Below are positions 8,529-17,444 of a DNA stretch of 64,000 bases, piece by piece. Under the pieces are notes generated by a model, which ran no database searches, was not told the DNA's origin, and worked only from the letters and a program-made list of their open reading frames with translations. Position 1 is the first letter of the stretch. Every line of letters starts with the position of its first letter. The translations under genes and the position numbers were made by a program. Origin of the DNA: Paraburkholderia haematera (lineage in GTDB: Bacteria > Pseudomonadota > Gammaproteobacteria > Burkholderiales > Burkholderiaceae); the NCBI RefSeq assembly GCF_905220975.1, contig NZ_CAJNBK010000029.1, positions 17,356 through 81,355 on the forward strand, written 5' to 3'.

Positions 8529-9071
8529 ATGACTATCGAACGCAGCAGCGAACTGACCCTGCGCCCGCTCGAGCGCACCGATCTGCGCTTCGTTCACGAA
8601 GTGAACAACAACGCGAAGATCATGCGTTACTGGTTCGAAGAGCCCTATGAAACGTTCTCTGAACTGACGCAGCTGTATGACCAGCACGTGCACGATCTGC
8701 GCGAGCGACGCTTCGTGGCGATCGACAATGGCGGCCAGACCGTTGGCGTCGTCGAGTTGATCGAGCTGGACTATATCCACCGGCGCGGCGAGTTCCAGAT
8801 CATCATCGCGCCAGTTGCGCAGGGCCGCGGCTACGCCACCGTCGCCACGCGGCTTGCTATCGACTATGCGTTTTCGGTGCTGAACCTGCGCAAGGTCTAC
8901 CTGATCGTCGACAAGTCGAATACCGCTGCCATCCACGTCTATGAGAAGTGCGGTTTCCGGCACGAGGCCGAGCTGATCGAGGAATTTTTCGGCAATGGCC
9001 GTTATCACAATGCGTTGCGCATGTGCATGTTCCAGTCCGAGTTCTTCAAGGCCCATCAGAACGGCGAGTGA
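8529..9071 (+). CDS. speG: Spermidine N1-acetyltransferase
   Basis: GNAT acetyltransferase of 180 aa that would acetylate spermidine/spermine with acetyl-CoA to prevent polyamine toxicity. SpeG-like features: the start LTLRPLERTDLRFVHEVNNN, the MRYWFEEPYETFSEL segment that in SpeG forms the allosteric polyamine loop, the acetyl-CoA P-loop region APVAQGRGYATVATRL (QGRGYA), and the C-terminal VYEKCGFRHEAELIEEFF. Length matches the family. A GGGGA ribosome site precedes the ATG. A 9-bp direct repeat (CACCTGGCA twice, 9107-9124) lies just downstream. Confidence 0.9.
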   Translation: MTIERSSELTLRPLERTDLRFVHEVNNNAKIMRYWFEEPYETFSELTQLYDQHVHDLRERRFVAIDNGGQTVGVVELIELDYIHRRGEFQIIIAPVAQGRGYATVATRLAIDYAFSVLNLRKVYLIVDKSNTAAIHVYEKCGFRHEAELIEEFFGNGRYHNALRMCMFQSEFFKAHQNGE

Positions 9072-9515
9072 GCTCAACCAGCGTTGCCAGGGGCGCCATG
9101 TTGCGTCACCTGGCACACCTGGCACCGTTTATCTTCTGTATACACACCGTTATTTCGTGATTTTTTATTAGTCGGAGGAATGACTTTGTGTGCAATGCAC
9201 CAAGTCCATCCGTTAATTGTATTAATTCACTTAATTGGTGCCTCTCGTTTACGCGAATATGTGCCGCAAAGCTTTACTGGTTAAAGCGGTGCGCCCTGCC
9301 CGTCTTTTAGTTATCCGTTTCAATCCGCCCTGTTTAAGCCGCTGCTCAAGGTTTAAGCGGGTGCGACAGGTGGTGCGACAATTCGCCGCTGTTGCGACCG
9401 CACACAAGATGTGCTTGTCGTTCTCTCGCGTTCTCCTAAAGTGCAACGTGCGGGTTCGACGTTAAAGTTAAATACATAGCTAACCTGAGTAATTCAACCC
9501 GCACCGGAGGAAAAA
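9072..9515. other. AT-richer intergenic region, no supported gene
   Basis: 444 bp clearly richer in A/T than the surroundings. It holds the tandem CACCTGGCA duplication (9107-9124), a perfect GGAGGA ribosome-site-like sequence at 9174-9179 followed by short frames of only 32-40 codons, and three related TTTAAGC-like segments near 9280-9360. The 3' part must carry the promoter of the secreted-protein gene at 9516. No tRNA or clear RNA fold was seen. Confidence 0.5.
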
Positions 9516-9854
9516 ATGAAGACGCGAATCGCCCTTGTTTTCGCCATTGCGGGTTTGGCTGCCGCTTCTGTTCAGGCGCAAGACGTCATGGTAAAGCCGC
9601 AGCAAACCATTCAGTTCAAGGCCAACGCGTATGGTTGCCTGTCGAAGGATAAACTCGACGCCGCCGATGTGCATGCGCAAGCCGGTGAACAGCAAAAGAT
9701 GCAGGAATTCTTCTCCGGATATCAGTGCGTCTCAACGCCTGAGAACTCGAGTTTCCGCGTTGTGCGCGTGGTCGGCCACGATGTCGAATTCGTGAATGCC
9801 GCCAATAGCGATACACAAGGCCTCTGGGCAAACGATCGATTTATCAAGCAGTAA
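9516..9854 (+). CDS. Small secreted protein of unknown function
   Basis: 112-aa protein with a clear Sec signal peptide: MKTRIALVFAIAGLAAASVQA, cleavage predicted after AQA near residue 22. The mature part is about 90 residues with two cysteines (Cys41 and Cys72 approximately) that could form a periplasmic disulfide. No enzyme motif or named family was recognised. A strong GGAGG site precedes the ATG, and a strong terminator follows, so it looks like a monocistronic, possibly well-expressed gene. Confidence 0.8.
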   Translation: MKTRIALVFAIAGLAAASVQAQDVMVKPQQTIQFKANAYGCLSKDKLDAADVHAQAGEQQKMQEFFSGYQCVSTPENSSFRVVRVVGHDVEFVNAANSDTQGLWANDRFIKQ

Positions 9855-9868
9855 GCCGAACACCCATG

Positions 9869-9893
9869 CCCCGGCGAAATGCCGGGGTTTTTA
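9869..9893 (+). terminator. Rho-independent terminator
   Basis: Stem CCCCGGC (9869-9875) / GCCGGGG (9881-9887), loop GAAAT, then TTTTTAT, 14 nt after the secreted-protein stop. Confidence 0.88.
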
Positions 9894-9951
9894 TTTGTGC
9901 CATCGACCCTCCGACTTTAAAAGTGGGCGGTTGGGAACCTGTGAGTTATAA

Positions 9952-9983
9952 AACGGCTGGGCATGGCATGCCCGGCCGTTTTT
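9952..9983. terminator. Bidirectional terminator
   Basis: 13-bp stem AACGGCTGGGCAT / ATGCCCGGCCGTT with one wobble pair and a 3-nt loop, T-run on the right and A-run on the left. It lies between the plus-strand secreted-protein gene and the minus-strand arabonate dehydratase gene, and can end transcripts from both sides. Confidence 0.75.
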
Positions 9984-10107
9984 ATTGCCGCTAGCTTTTT
10001 CCATGGTGTGAAGACGATGAAAAAAGCCGATGCGGGCTTTCGGTCCGCATCGGCAATACGCCTTCTCGCAAAGCGCAGGGAGAAACGTCCAGCCGGTCAC
10101 ATGGCGA

Positions 10108-11841
10108 TCAATGCGAATCGCGCGGCACCGGCGCGCCGCTCGATCCGACCAGGAAGTCGAGATCCGCGCCCTGATCCGCTTGCAGCACGTGTTCGACGTA
10201 GAGCTTGTAGTAGCCGCGCGTGGGCGGCGCAGGCGGCTGCCACGCGGCACGGCGCCGCGCGAGCTCTTCGTCGGTGACGTCCAGATGGAGACGGCGCGCG
10301 TCGACGTCGAGTTCGATCATGTCGCCGGTTTGCACGAACGCGAGCGGCCCGCCCGCGGCCGCTTCGGGCGATACATGCAGCACCACCGAGCCATACGCCG
10401 TGCCGCTCATGCGGCCGTCGGAAATGCGCACCATGTCCGTGATACCTTTTTGCAGCACCTTCTTCGGCAGCGGCATGTTGCCGACTTCCGCAAAGCCTGG
10501 ATAACCCTTCGGCCCCGCCCCCTTGAGCACCATGATGCAGTGCTCGTCGATATCGAGCGATTCGTCGTCGATCTTCGCGTGCAATTCTTCGATATTCTCG
10601 AACACCACCGCGCGGCCGCGATGCTTCAGCAGTTGCGGCGTCGCGGCCGAGGGCTTGATCACCGCGCCGTTCGGCGCCAGGTTGCCCTTGAGCACCGCAA
10701 TGCCGGCCTTCGGCTTGAACGGCTCGGCGAAGCGCGTGATCACCTTCTCATCGTGATTCGGCGCGTTGCGCACGTTGTCCCAGATCGTCTTGCCGTTCAC
10801 CGTCAGCGCTTCGCGGTGCAGCAGGCCTTGCTCGCCGAGTTGCTTGAGCACCGCGGGCAAGCCGCCCGCGTAGTAAAAGTCTTCCATCAGGAATTCGCCT
10901 GACGGCTGCAGATTCACCAGACACGGCACGTTCGAACCGAGCTCCCAGTCCTCCAGCGAAAGCGGCACGCCGATGCGCTTGGCCAGCGCGATCAGATGAA
11001 CGACCGCATTGGTCGAGCCGCCGATCGCCGCGTTTGTGCGGATCGCGTTTTCAAACGCCTGGCGCGTGAGGATCTTGTCCATCGTCAGGTCCTCGCGGAC
11101 CATATCGACGATGCGCCGCCCAGCCAGATGCGCGAGCACCTGCCGGCGTGCATCGACCGCGGGAATCGCCGCATTGTGCGGCAAGCCCATGCCGAGCGAC
11201 TCGACCATCGAAGCCATCGTCGACGCGGTGCCCATCGTCATGCAATGGCCGCGCGAGCGGTTCATGCAGGATTCGGCTTCGGTGAATTCTTCCTGCGTCA
11301 TCGTCCCGGCGCGCACTTCCTCGGACATCTGCCAGACACCCGTGCCGGAGCCGATGTTCTTGCCGCGAAAGCGGCCATTGAGCATCGGGCCGCCGGAAAC
11401 GGCAAGCGCCGGCAAATTGCACGACGCCGCACCCATCAGCAGCGCGGGCGTCGTCTTATCGCAGCCGACCAGCAGAATCACGCCGTCCATCGGATTGCCG
11501 CGAATCGACTCCTCGACGTCCATCGAAGCGAGGTTGCGAAACAGCATCGCGGTAGGCCGCAAATTGGTTTCGCCGAGCGACATCACCGGAAACTCGAGCG
11601 GCAAACCGCCCGCTTCGTGCACGCCTTTTTTCACGTACTCGGCGAGCTCGCGAAAATGGGCATTGCAAGGCGTCAGTTCGGACCACGTATTGCAGATGCC
11701 GATCACCGGCCGCCCGTCGAATTCGTCGTGCGGAATGCCCTGGTTTTTCATCCACGAGCGATGCAGAAAACCGTCGCGGTCTTTGAGGCCGAACCACGCC
11801 TGGCTGCGCAGCGGCTTTTTAGTCTGGTTGGAATCAGCCAT
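10108..11841 (-). CDS. IlvD/Edd-family dehydratase, probably L-arabonate dehydratase
   Basis: Fe-S-dependent sugar-acid dehydratase of 577 aa. The IlvD/Edd fold is shown by CNTWSELTPCNAH, GCDKTTPA and the SRGHCMTMGTAST segment with cluster-binding cysteines. Length and the tandem position after an arabinose-type ABC importer favour L-arabonate dehydratase (L-arabonate to L-2-keto-3-deoxyarabonate) over the branched-chain enzyme, but the substrate is inferred from context. Start at 11841 is chosen for the GGAGA site just upstream; the frame extends six codons further. Last gene of the minus-strand operon. The 1-dehydrogenase, lactonase and second dehydratase of the pathway are not in the window. 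Confidence 0.87.
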   Translation of the reverse strand: MADSNQTKKPLRSQAWFGLKDRDGFLHRSWMKNQGIPHDEFDGRPVIGICNTWSELTPCNAHFRELAEYVKKGVHEAGGLPLEFPVMSLGETNLRPTAMLFRNLASMDVEESIRGNPMDGVILLVGCDKTTPALLMGAASCNLPALAVSGGPMLNGRFRGKNIGSGTGVWQMSEEVRAGTMTQEEFTEAESCMNRSRGHCMTMGTASTMASMVESLGMGLPHNAAIPAVDARRQVLAHLAGRRIVDMVREDLTMDKILTRQAFENAIRTNAAIGGSTNAVVHLIALAKRIGVPLSLEDWELGSNVPCLVNLQPSGEFLMEDFYYAGGLPAVLKQLGEQGLLHREALTVNGKTIWDNVRNAPNHDEKVITRFAEPFKPKAGIAVLKGNLAPNGAVIKPSAATPQLLKHRGRAVVFENIEELHAKIDDESLDIDEHCIMVLKGAGPKGYPGFAEVGNMPLPKKVLQKGITDMVRISDGRMSGTAYGSVVLHVSPEAAAGGPLAFVQTGDMIELDVDARRLHLDVTDEELARRRAAWQPPAPPTRGYYKLYVEHVLQADQGADLDFLVGSSGAPVPRDSH

Positions 11842-11886
11842 GAAATCTCCTGTTGGCAAGCATGTGGGGCGGGGCGCGCGTCAGCG

Positions 11887-12891
11887 TCAGTGCACGCGCT
11901 TGCTGCGTCGGAACTGATCGAACAGTACCGCGAGCAGCAGGATCCCGCCGCGAATCAGATATTGGTAGAAGGTCGGCACGTTCATCAGGCTCATTGCGTC
12001 CTGCACCGAGCCCATGATCAGCACGCCGACCAGCACACCGGAAATCGTCGCGACGCCGCCCGTTAGCGAAACGCCGCCGAGCACGCATGCGGAGATCACG
12101 CCGAGTTCGAGACCGACCGACGTTTTCGGGTCGCCGAGACTCATGCGTGACGCCAGCATCACGCCTGCAAAGCCCGTCACGAGGCCCTGCAATACGAACA
12201 CTGTGATCTTGATCCGGGTAACCGGCAAGCCCGCGAGCAAAGCGGCCTCGCTATTGCCGCCGACGGCCAGCACGTTCTTGCCGAACACGGTTTTCTTCAG
12301 CAGAAAACCGAACAGCACGAAGCCGACGATGTTGCTCCAGATCGGATACGAGATGCCGAGGAACGAGCCGCCGCCGAGGTCGAAGAAACGCTCCTCCGAA
12401 ATCATCACCGCGTCGCCGCTCGACGTGATGAAGGCGAGGCCGCGCACGACTTCCATCATCGCGAGCGTGACGATCAGCGAGTTGATCTTGTAGCGCGCGA
12501 CCAGCACGCCGTTGACCAGTCCGACCGCGCCACCCGCGAGCACGCCGGCGGCGACACCGAGCATCACGCTATGCGTTGCGGTGATCAAGGTGGACGCCAC
12601 CACGCCCGCGAACGCAACGATCGAGGCCACCGACAAATCCACTTCGCCCAGCGCGAGCACGAACATCATCGTCACGGAGATCGAGCCGATCAGCGTGACA
12701 GAGAGCAGCAGGCCCTGAATGTTTCGCGAGCTTAAGAAATCGGGCACGGTGAACGACAAAGCCGCGAACAGGATGACGAACACCATCACGATGCCGGACT
12801 TGTTGATCAGGTCCCAGGTGCGTGCGGCGCGTGCGGCGAGGCCCGCGGAAGCGATGGCTGGCGTAGAGGAGTCGGTTGAGGGTGTGTGCAT
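11887..12891 (-). CDS. araH: Sugar ABC transporter permease (AraH-like)
   Basis: Inner-membrane permease of the monosaccharide CUT2 class, 334 aa, with about 8-10 hydrophobic segments. Family marks include LALGEVDLSVASIVAFAGVVAS in the N-terminal third, GNSEAALLAGLPVTRIK in the cytoplasmic loop and the C-terminal LIRGGILLLAVLFDQ. It lies between the ATPase gene and the dehydratase with short gaps (46 and 55 bp), as one operon. Specificity for L-arabinose is inferred from the neighbouring dehydratase; a galactose or related pentose substrate is possible. Confidence 0.88.
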   Translation of the reverse strand: MHTPSTDSSTPAIASAGLAARAARTWDLINKSGIVMVFVILFAALSFTVPDFLSSRNIQGLLLSVTLIGSISVTMMFVLALGEVDLSVASIVAFAGVVASTLITATHSVMLGVAAGVLAGGAVGLVNGVLVARYKINSLIVTLAMMEVVRGLAFITSSGDAVMISEERFFDLGGGSFLGISYPIWSNIVGFVLFGFLLKKTVFGKNVLAVGGNSEAALLAGLPVTRIKITVFVLQGLVTGFAGVMLASRMSLGDPKTSVGLELGVISACVLGGVSLTGGVATISGVLVGVLIMGSVQDAMSLMNVPTFYQYLIRGGILLLAVLFDQFRRSKRVH

Positions 12892-12946
12892 GATGTCTAT
12901 TCCGTTGACTTCAGTTTCCTTCGGTTTCCTGACGAATGCGGTGTTC

Positions 12947-14506
12947 CTAGCGCGGCAGCGCGAGCTTGATCAGCGCATCCGGCGTGGCCTGCGCCTTCGG
13001 CAGATTGCCGACGATGCGGCCTTCCTTCATCACGATCACGCGATCCGTCACGCCAATCACTTCGGCCAGATCGCTCGATACGACGATCACCGTGCGGCCC
13101 GCTTCGGCCAGCCCATACAGCAAGCCGTAAATCTCGCTGCGCGCGCCGACGTCGATACCACGCGTGGGTTCGTCCATCAGGAACACGTCGATATCTTCAG
13201 CGAGCCAGCGCGACAGAATCACCTTCTGCTGATTGCCGCCGGAGAGCGTGCCGATCGGCGTTTCGCCGTTACGCGTTTTGATCGAGAGCTTGCCGATAAA
13301 CTCTTTCGCGGTCTGCGCTTCCTTGCGGCGATTGAGCACGTTGAAGCGGCTGAAGTGGCGGCGGCAACTGATATTGAGGTTGTCCGACACCGAAGCAATC
13401 GAGACGATGCCTTCCTGCTTGCGATCTTCCGGACACAGTGAGACGCCGGCGCGCACGGCATCGCGCGGTGTGGCAAAGCGCACGCGTTTTCCCTTGAGCA
13501 CGATCTCACCGGCGCTCGGTTTCACGGCGCCGTAAATCAGTTTCATCAGCTCCGAACGGCCTGCGCCCACCAGACCGAAGAAGCCGACGATTTCGCCTTT
13601 GCGTGCGGTAAATGAAGCCGGTTCGCGCAAGCCGTGTCCCATCAAATCCCTGACTTCGAGTTGCAGGCCACCCAGTTCGCGTGAGCGGTAGCCGTACACG
13701 TCGGCGATCGAACGGCCCACCATGCAGCTGATCAGGCGATCGCGATCGAGTCCATCGCCCGCTTCGAACGTATCGATACGGCGGCCGTCGCGAAACACCG
13801 TCACGCGATCGCACAGTTCGTAGACTTCATCCATCCGATGCGTGACGTAGATGATCGCGCGGCCCTCGGCCTTCAACGCGCGGATGATCCGGAACAGCTG
13901 CACGGTTTCGCGCGACGACAACGAACTGGTCGGTTCGTCGAACGCAATCACACGCGCATCGCGCATCAGCGCCTTGCCGATTTCGATCATCTGCCGCTGA
14001 CCGATCGACAGATTTTTCACCTGCTGCGCGGGGTCGATTTTTTCGCCGAGTCTTTCCAACTCGCGCACCGCTCTTGCAATCAGCGCCTTCTCGTCAAGCA
14101 CGCCGAATCGATTGGGCAGGGCGCCGAGCATCAGGTTTTCCGCAACCGTCAACTCGGGCACCAGATGCAGTTCCTGATAGATGATCGCGACACCCGCCGC
14201 GATGGCCGCCTTGGTGGTGACGAACTGTTGCTCGACACCATCGAGCGACAAGGTGCCCGCCGCCGGCTGGTTCACGCCGGATAGCACTTTGAGCAGCGTC
14301 GATTTGCCCGCGCCGTTTTCGCCCATCAAGCCGTGTACCTCGCCGCGCCGCACGTCGAGCGACACCTGGTCGAGTGCGAGCACGCCGGGAAAGCGCACGG
14401 TGATACCGTCGAGTTGCAGATACGGATCAGCCGACGTAAGCGTAGGCGAGGGCGCTTGCGCGGGCGGCACCGCTTGGCCCGTTTCGCCAGTGTGAGAAAC
14501 CGTCAT
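12947..14506 (-). CDS. araG: Sugar ABC transporter ATP-binding protein (AraG-like)
   Basis: Duplicated ABC ATPase typical of monosaccharide importers, 519 aa. The N-terminal cassette has Walker A GENGAGKST, signature LSIGQRQMIEI and Walker B VIAFDEPTSSL. The C-terminal cassette has the degenerate GLVGAGRSEL, LSGGNQQKVILSRWL and FLMDEPTRGID. Start ATG 14506 follows an AGAGG site; the upstream frame to 14653 has no family sequence. The first 25 residues are Pro/Ala-rich and extend beyond most relatives. Confidence 0.9.
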   Translation of the reverse strand: MTVSHTGETGQAVPPAQAPSPTLTSADPYLQLDGITVRFPGVLALDQVSLDVRRGEVHGLMGENGAGKSTLLKVLSGVNQPAAGTLSLDGVEQQFVTTKAAIAAGVAIIYQELHLVPELTVAENLMLGALPNRFGVLDEKALIARAVRELERLGEKIDPAQQVKNLSIGQRQMIEIGKALMRDARVIAFDEPTSSLSSRETVQLFRIIRALKAEGRAIIYVTHRMDEVYELCDRVTVFRDGRRIDTFEAGDGLDRDRLISCMVGRSIADVYGYRSRELGGLQLEVRDLMGHGLREPASFTARKGEIVGFFGLVGAGRSELMKLIYGAVKPSAGEIVLKGKRVRFATPRDAVRAGVSLCPEDRKQEGIVSIASVSDNLNISCRRHFSRFNVLNRRKEAQTAKEFIGKLSIKTRNGETPIGTLSGGNQQKVILSRWLAEDIDVFLMDEPTRGIDVGARSEIYGLLYGLAEAGRTVIVVSSDLAEVIGVTDRVIVMKEGRIVGNLPKAQATPDALIKLALPR

Positions 14507-14612
14507 CGAAAGCCTCTTGCGGGTGGACCATCTGTGCGGGCCGATTTCACGTTGACATGAGCGTGAGCGTGAACATGAAAAAGAGCCCGCAACGTGCAAA
14601 CTCGAATACCGC

Positions 14613-15617
14613 TTAAATACCGAGCTCTTTACGCACGTCCAGCCAGTTGCCACGCACCATCAACTTGCCGGTGGTTTGCGTGTCGGCGGGCGGCTGCTTG
14701 CCGTCCTTGATCCACTCCACGAGATTCTCCGTGCTCTCCTTGCCGTGCATCGTCGAGCTCACGGCGATCGTGCCGTAGAAGCCTGTCGGCTCCTTCTTCT
14801 GGAACTCGGCAAACGCTTCGCCGGCACCGTTGATGCCTACGCCGATCACGTCGGCCGCCGGAATGTGCAGTTGCTCAGTCGCGCGAACGCCGCCCAGCAC
14901 GCTTTCCTCGTTGAGCGCGAAGATCACCCATTTCTTGATGTTCGGATGCTGCGCGAGCACCGGCGACGACGCGTTGAAACCGCCTTCGTCATCGGTGGTC
15001 TTTTGCGGCGCGTCGAAGATGTTTTCCTTCTTGAAGCCGCCGGCCAGCAGTGTTTCCGTTGCACCGTCGGTACGCAGTTTGGCGGTCGGCAATTCGTAGT
15101 TCGTGATGCGCAGCGCGCCGACTTCTTCCGGCTTCCAGCCGCGGCGCTTCATCTCTTCAGAGATCGCAGTGCCGACCTGATTACCGATCTTGAATGCGGA
15201 CATGCCCAGATGCGGCACGTTCGGCAGCGGCTTGCCGGTGGAGTCGACCAGTTGATCGTCCACCGTGACGAACTTCATGTTGTAGCGCTTCGCACGCGCC
15301 TCTATCGCCGGTCCGAGCCGCACGTCAGGCGCGCAGATCACGAAGCCTTTGGCGCCTTGCGCACCGAGGTTATCGATCGCGGCCAGCACCTTTTCGCCGT
15401 CCGGCGTGCCGATGTTGACCACCGAAAAGCCATCCTTCTGACCGAGCGCGGTGGCGGCTTTCTGTTCGTTGATAAACCACGCCTGTTCCGGCATCTTCAC
15501 GAGGAAACCGACTTTGAGTTGCTGATCGGCATGCGCGGAGAATTGCGCGGCAAAGGGTGCGGTGAGCGCGGCGGCGGCGATCGCTGATAGCGTCAAACGG
15601 CGAAGCTTGCTGGTCAT
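14613..15617 (-). CDS. araF: Periplasmic sugar-binding protein (AraF-like)
   Basis: Substrate-binding protein of the monosaccharide importer, 334 aa, exported to the periplasm. Start at 15617 has an AGGAGA site; the protein opens with a signal peptide (LTLSAIAAAALTAPFAA, cleavage near AHA at about residue 30). The mature part begins QLKVGFLVKMPEQAWF and contains GFVICAPDVRLGPAI and VIGVGINGAGEAF, as in arabinose-binding proteins. A gap of about 185 bp separates it from the ALDH-like gene upstream, so a separate promoter is possible. Confidence 0.89.
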   Translation of the reverse strand: MTSKLRRLTLSAIAAAALTAPFAAQFSAHADQQLKVGFLVKMPEQAWFINEQKAATALGQKDGFSVVNIGTPDGEKVLAAIDNLGAQGAKGFVICAPDVRLGPAIEARAKRYNMKFVTVDDQLVDSTGKPLPNVPHLGMSAFKIGNQVGTAISEEMKRRGWKPEEVGALRITNYELPTAKLRTDGATETLLAGGFKKENIFDAPQKTTDDEGGFNASSPVLAQHPNIKKWVIFALNEESVLGGVRATEQLHIPAADVIGVGINGAGEAFAEFQKKEPTGFYGTIAVSSTMHGKESTENLVEWIKDGKQPPADTQTTGKLMVRGNWLDVRKELGI

Positions 15618-15803
15618 ACCTGTCTCCTGAGGTTGAAAGGCTGCATTGATTTCGTTTAGTCGCAGCACGGGGTTCACGGCGGCGTCAGCCGGGGCGTGGA
15701 TGAGCGATGGGGTAAAGCGCGCGATGCGCTGCTGGGCGAGCCATGCGGTAAGCCGCGCACTGAGCCATGGGCTGATCGGCAGATTGAGCGAGTGCCATGG
15801 CCG

Positions 15804-17255
15804 TCAACCCGCAACGTAGGCCGTTTTCATGGCCGTCCAGAAGGCTGCATCGGTTGCGCCATAGGCCGACGCCTTGCGACCGCCACCACCGGGCGCGTGA
15901 TACTCGACGGCTGTCGTCGGCAGATTGATCGTGACGAGGCCGCACTGCGCGTGGCGGCGGAAATGCCGCGCGCGGCCGAGCGAGCGCGTGCAGATGCCGG
16001 CGCATAAACCGTAGGCGGTGTCGTTCGCGAGATGCAGGGCGTGGTCGTAGTCGTCGGCGCTCAGCACCACGGCTAGCGGGCCGAAAATCTCGTCGCGCGC
16101 GATGCGGTGCTCAGGTTCAGCGAGAAAGAGCGCCGGTTCAAAAAAGTAGCCCCGTGTCGCCCGTTCAAGCTGACGGCCGCCGTACAGCAATTGCGCGCCT
16201 TCCTGCTGGCCGGCACGCACGTAGTCGAGCGCGCGCTCCAGCTGTGCAGCGTTGGCGAGCGGGCCGATATCCGTGCCGCGCTTCAGCGCGTGATCGACGC
16301 TGAGCTTGGCGAGCCTGGTCTGCAACGCGTCGACGAACGGCTCCAACACCGCACGTTCGACGATCAGCCTCGACGCGGCCGTGCTACGTTGACCGCCACA
16401 ACCATACGCGCCGCTGAGGGCTGCATCGACGGCGCCGTCGAGATCGGCATCGGCCAGCACCACGAACGGATTCTTGCCGCCCATTTGCAGTTGCACGCGC
16501 GCTTGCCGTGCAGCAGCGGCCTGCAAGACACGTGTGCCGTTTTCTGCCGAGCCGGTGAAGCTGATTGCCGCCACCAACGGATGCGCGGCGATCCGCGCGC
16601 CGACCTGCCGGCCGCTGCCCATCACGAGATTGAATACGCCGGCGGGCAAACCGGCGCGGCTCACGATCGACGCCAACGCCGCCGCGCAACCCGGCGCCGA
16701 TTCGGCCGGTTTGAAGACAACGCAATTGCCGTAGGCGAGGGCGGCGCCGATCTTCGCGGCGCCAATCGCCAGCGGCGCGCTCCACGGCGCGATGATCCCG
16801 ATTACACCGAGCGGTTCGCGCGTCACATCGATCTCGACACCGGCGCGCGCCGACGCTCCGGGCTCGGCATACGCGCGCAGTGCCTCGGCGGCGAAATACT
16901 TGAAAATCTGGCCGGCTCGCGTTACTTCGGCCAAGGCTTCCGGCAGCGTCTTGCCGACTTCACGCGCAAGCAGCCGGCCCAGTTCGTCACGGCGCGCGAG
17001 CATCTCGCTGCCGATCGCATCGAGCGCATCCGCGCGGCGCTGCGCCGAACCCAGGGACCATTCGCGGAAGGCCGCGCTGGCCGCTTCGATTGCGCTATCG
17101 GTCTGCCGCGCGTCGGCACGCACGTAGTCGCCGACCGGCTCATCCAGATCCGACGGATTGAGCGAGACACCCGTGGTCGCGCCCGTCTCCCAGCCGCCAT
17201 TGATGTAATGGCGGAACGGACTGGCAACGAGCGGGACAAGCGGATCGCGATTCAT
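15804..17255 (-). CDS. Aldehyde-dehydrogenase-like protein lacking catalytic residues
   Basis: ALDH-fold protein of 483 aa, closest by motif to 2-oxoglutarate-semialdehyde dehydrogenases, which would perform the last step of non-phosphorylative arabinose breakdown. The nucleotide-binding part is preserved (Lys182 in FKPAE, GSAENGT, EIFGP). All three catalytic positions are changed: oxyanion Asn is Ser159 (PWSAP instead of PWNFP), the general base Glu is Gln257 (LQMGGKNP instead of LEMGGKNP), and the nucleophile Cys is Ser291 (GQRSTAASR instead of GQRCTA-SR). The C-terminal PFGG motif is PGGG. The frame is open with normal codon use, so it looks maintained rather than decayed. A regulatory, binding or structural role is inferred; it may also be recently inactivated. 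It leads the sugar operon and faces the LysR gene. Confidence 0.88.
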   Translation of the reverse strand: MNRDPLVPLVASPFRHYINGGWETGATTGVSLNPSDLDEPVGDYVRADARQTDSAIEAASAAFREWSLGSAQRRADALDAIGSEMLARRDELGRLLAREVGKTLPEALAEVTRAGQIFKYFAAEALRAYAEPGASARAGVEIDVTREPLGVIGIIAPWSAPLAIGAAKIGAALAYGNCVVFKPAESAPGCAAALASIVSRAGLPAGVFNLVMGSGRQVGARIAAHPLVAAISFTGSAENGTRVLQAAAARQARVQLQMGGKNPFVVLADADLDGAVDAALSGAYGCGGQRSTAASRLIVERAVLEPFVDALQTRLAKLSVDHALKRGTDIGPLANAAQLERALDYVRAGQQEGAQLLYGGRQLERATRGYFFEPALFLAEPEHRIARDEIFGPLAVVLSADDYDHALHLANDTAYGLCAGICTRSLGRARHFRRHAQCGLVTINLPTTAVEYHAPGGGGRKASAYGATDAAFWTAMKTAYVAG

Positions 17256-17359
17256 CGGCAGGAGGGCGCCACCTAAGGAAACTCGTGAGGAAGCTCAGAA
17301 AGTCCACGAATGGTATGAGCCGCCCCAATAACTTTCCAATCCCTTTTTAGGCCATCCCG

Positions 17360-17375
17360 ATATCAATTCCGATAT
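17360..17375. promoter_or_regulatory. Candidate LysR-type operator
   Basis: Dyad ATATC-N6-GATAT (17360-17375) in the gap between the divergent ALDH-like and LysR genes, about 70 nt before the regulator start. It fits the general AT-flanked dyad bound by LysR proteins. Probably the site through which the regulator controls the sugar operon and itself. Confidence 0.5.
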
Positions 17376-17444
17376 GGCATCATGGAGACTTCCCGACGGC
17401 AAATCGTCCGACAGACGGCCTCAAGCCGCATAAGGAGACAGGCC

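Noticed and set aside
16383..16487. Sequencing error as the cause of the missing ALDH residues
   Set aside because: Three separate codons, all at catalytic positions, with the surrounding sequence intact; independent errors there are unlikely, although a raw-read check would settle it.
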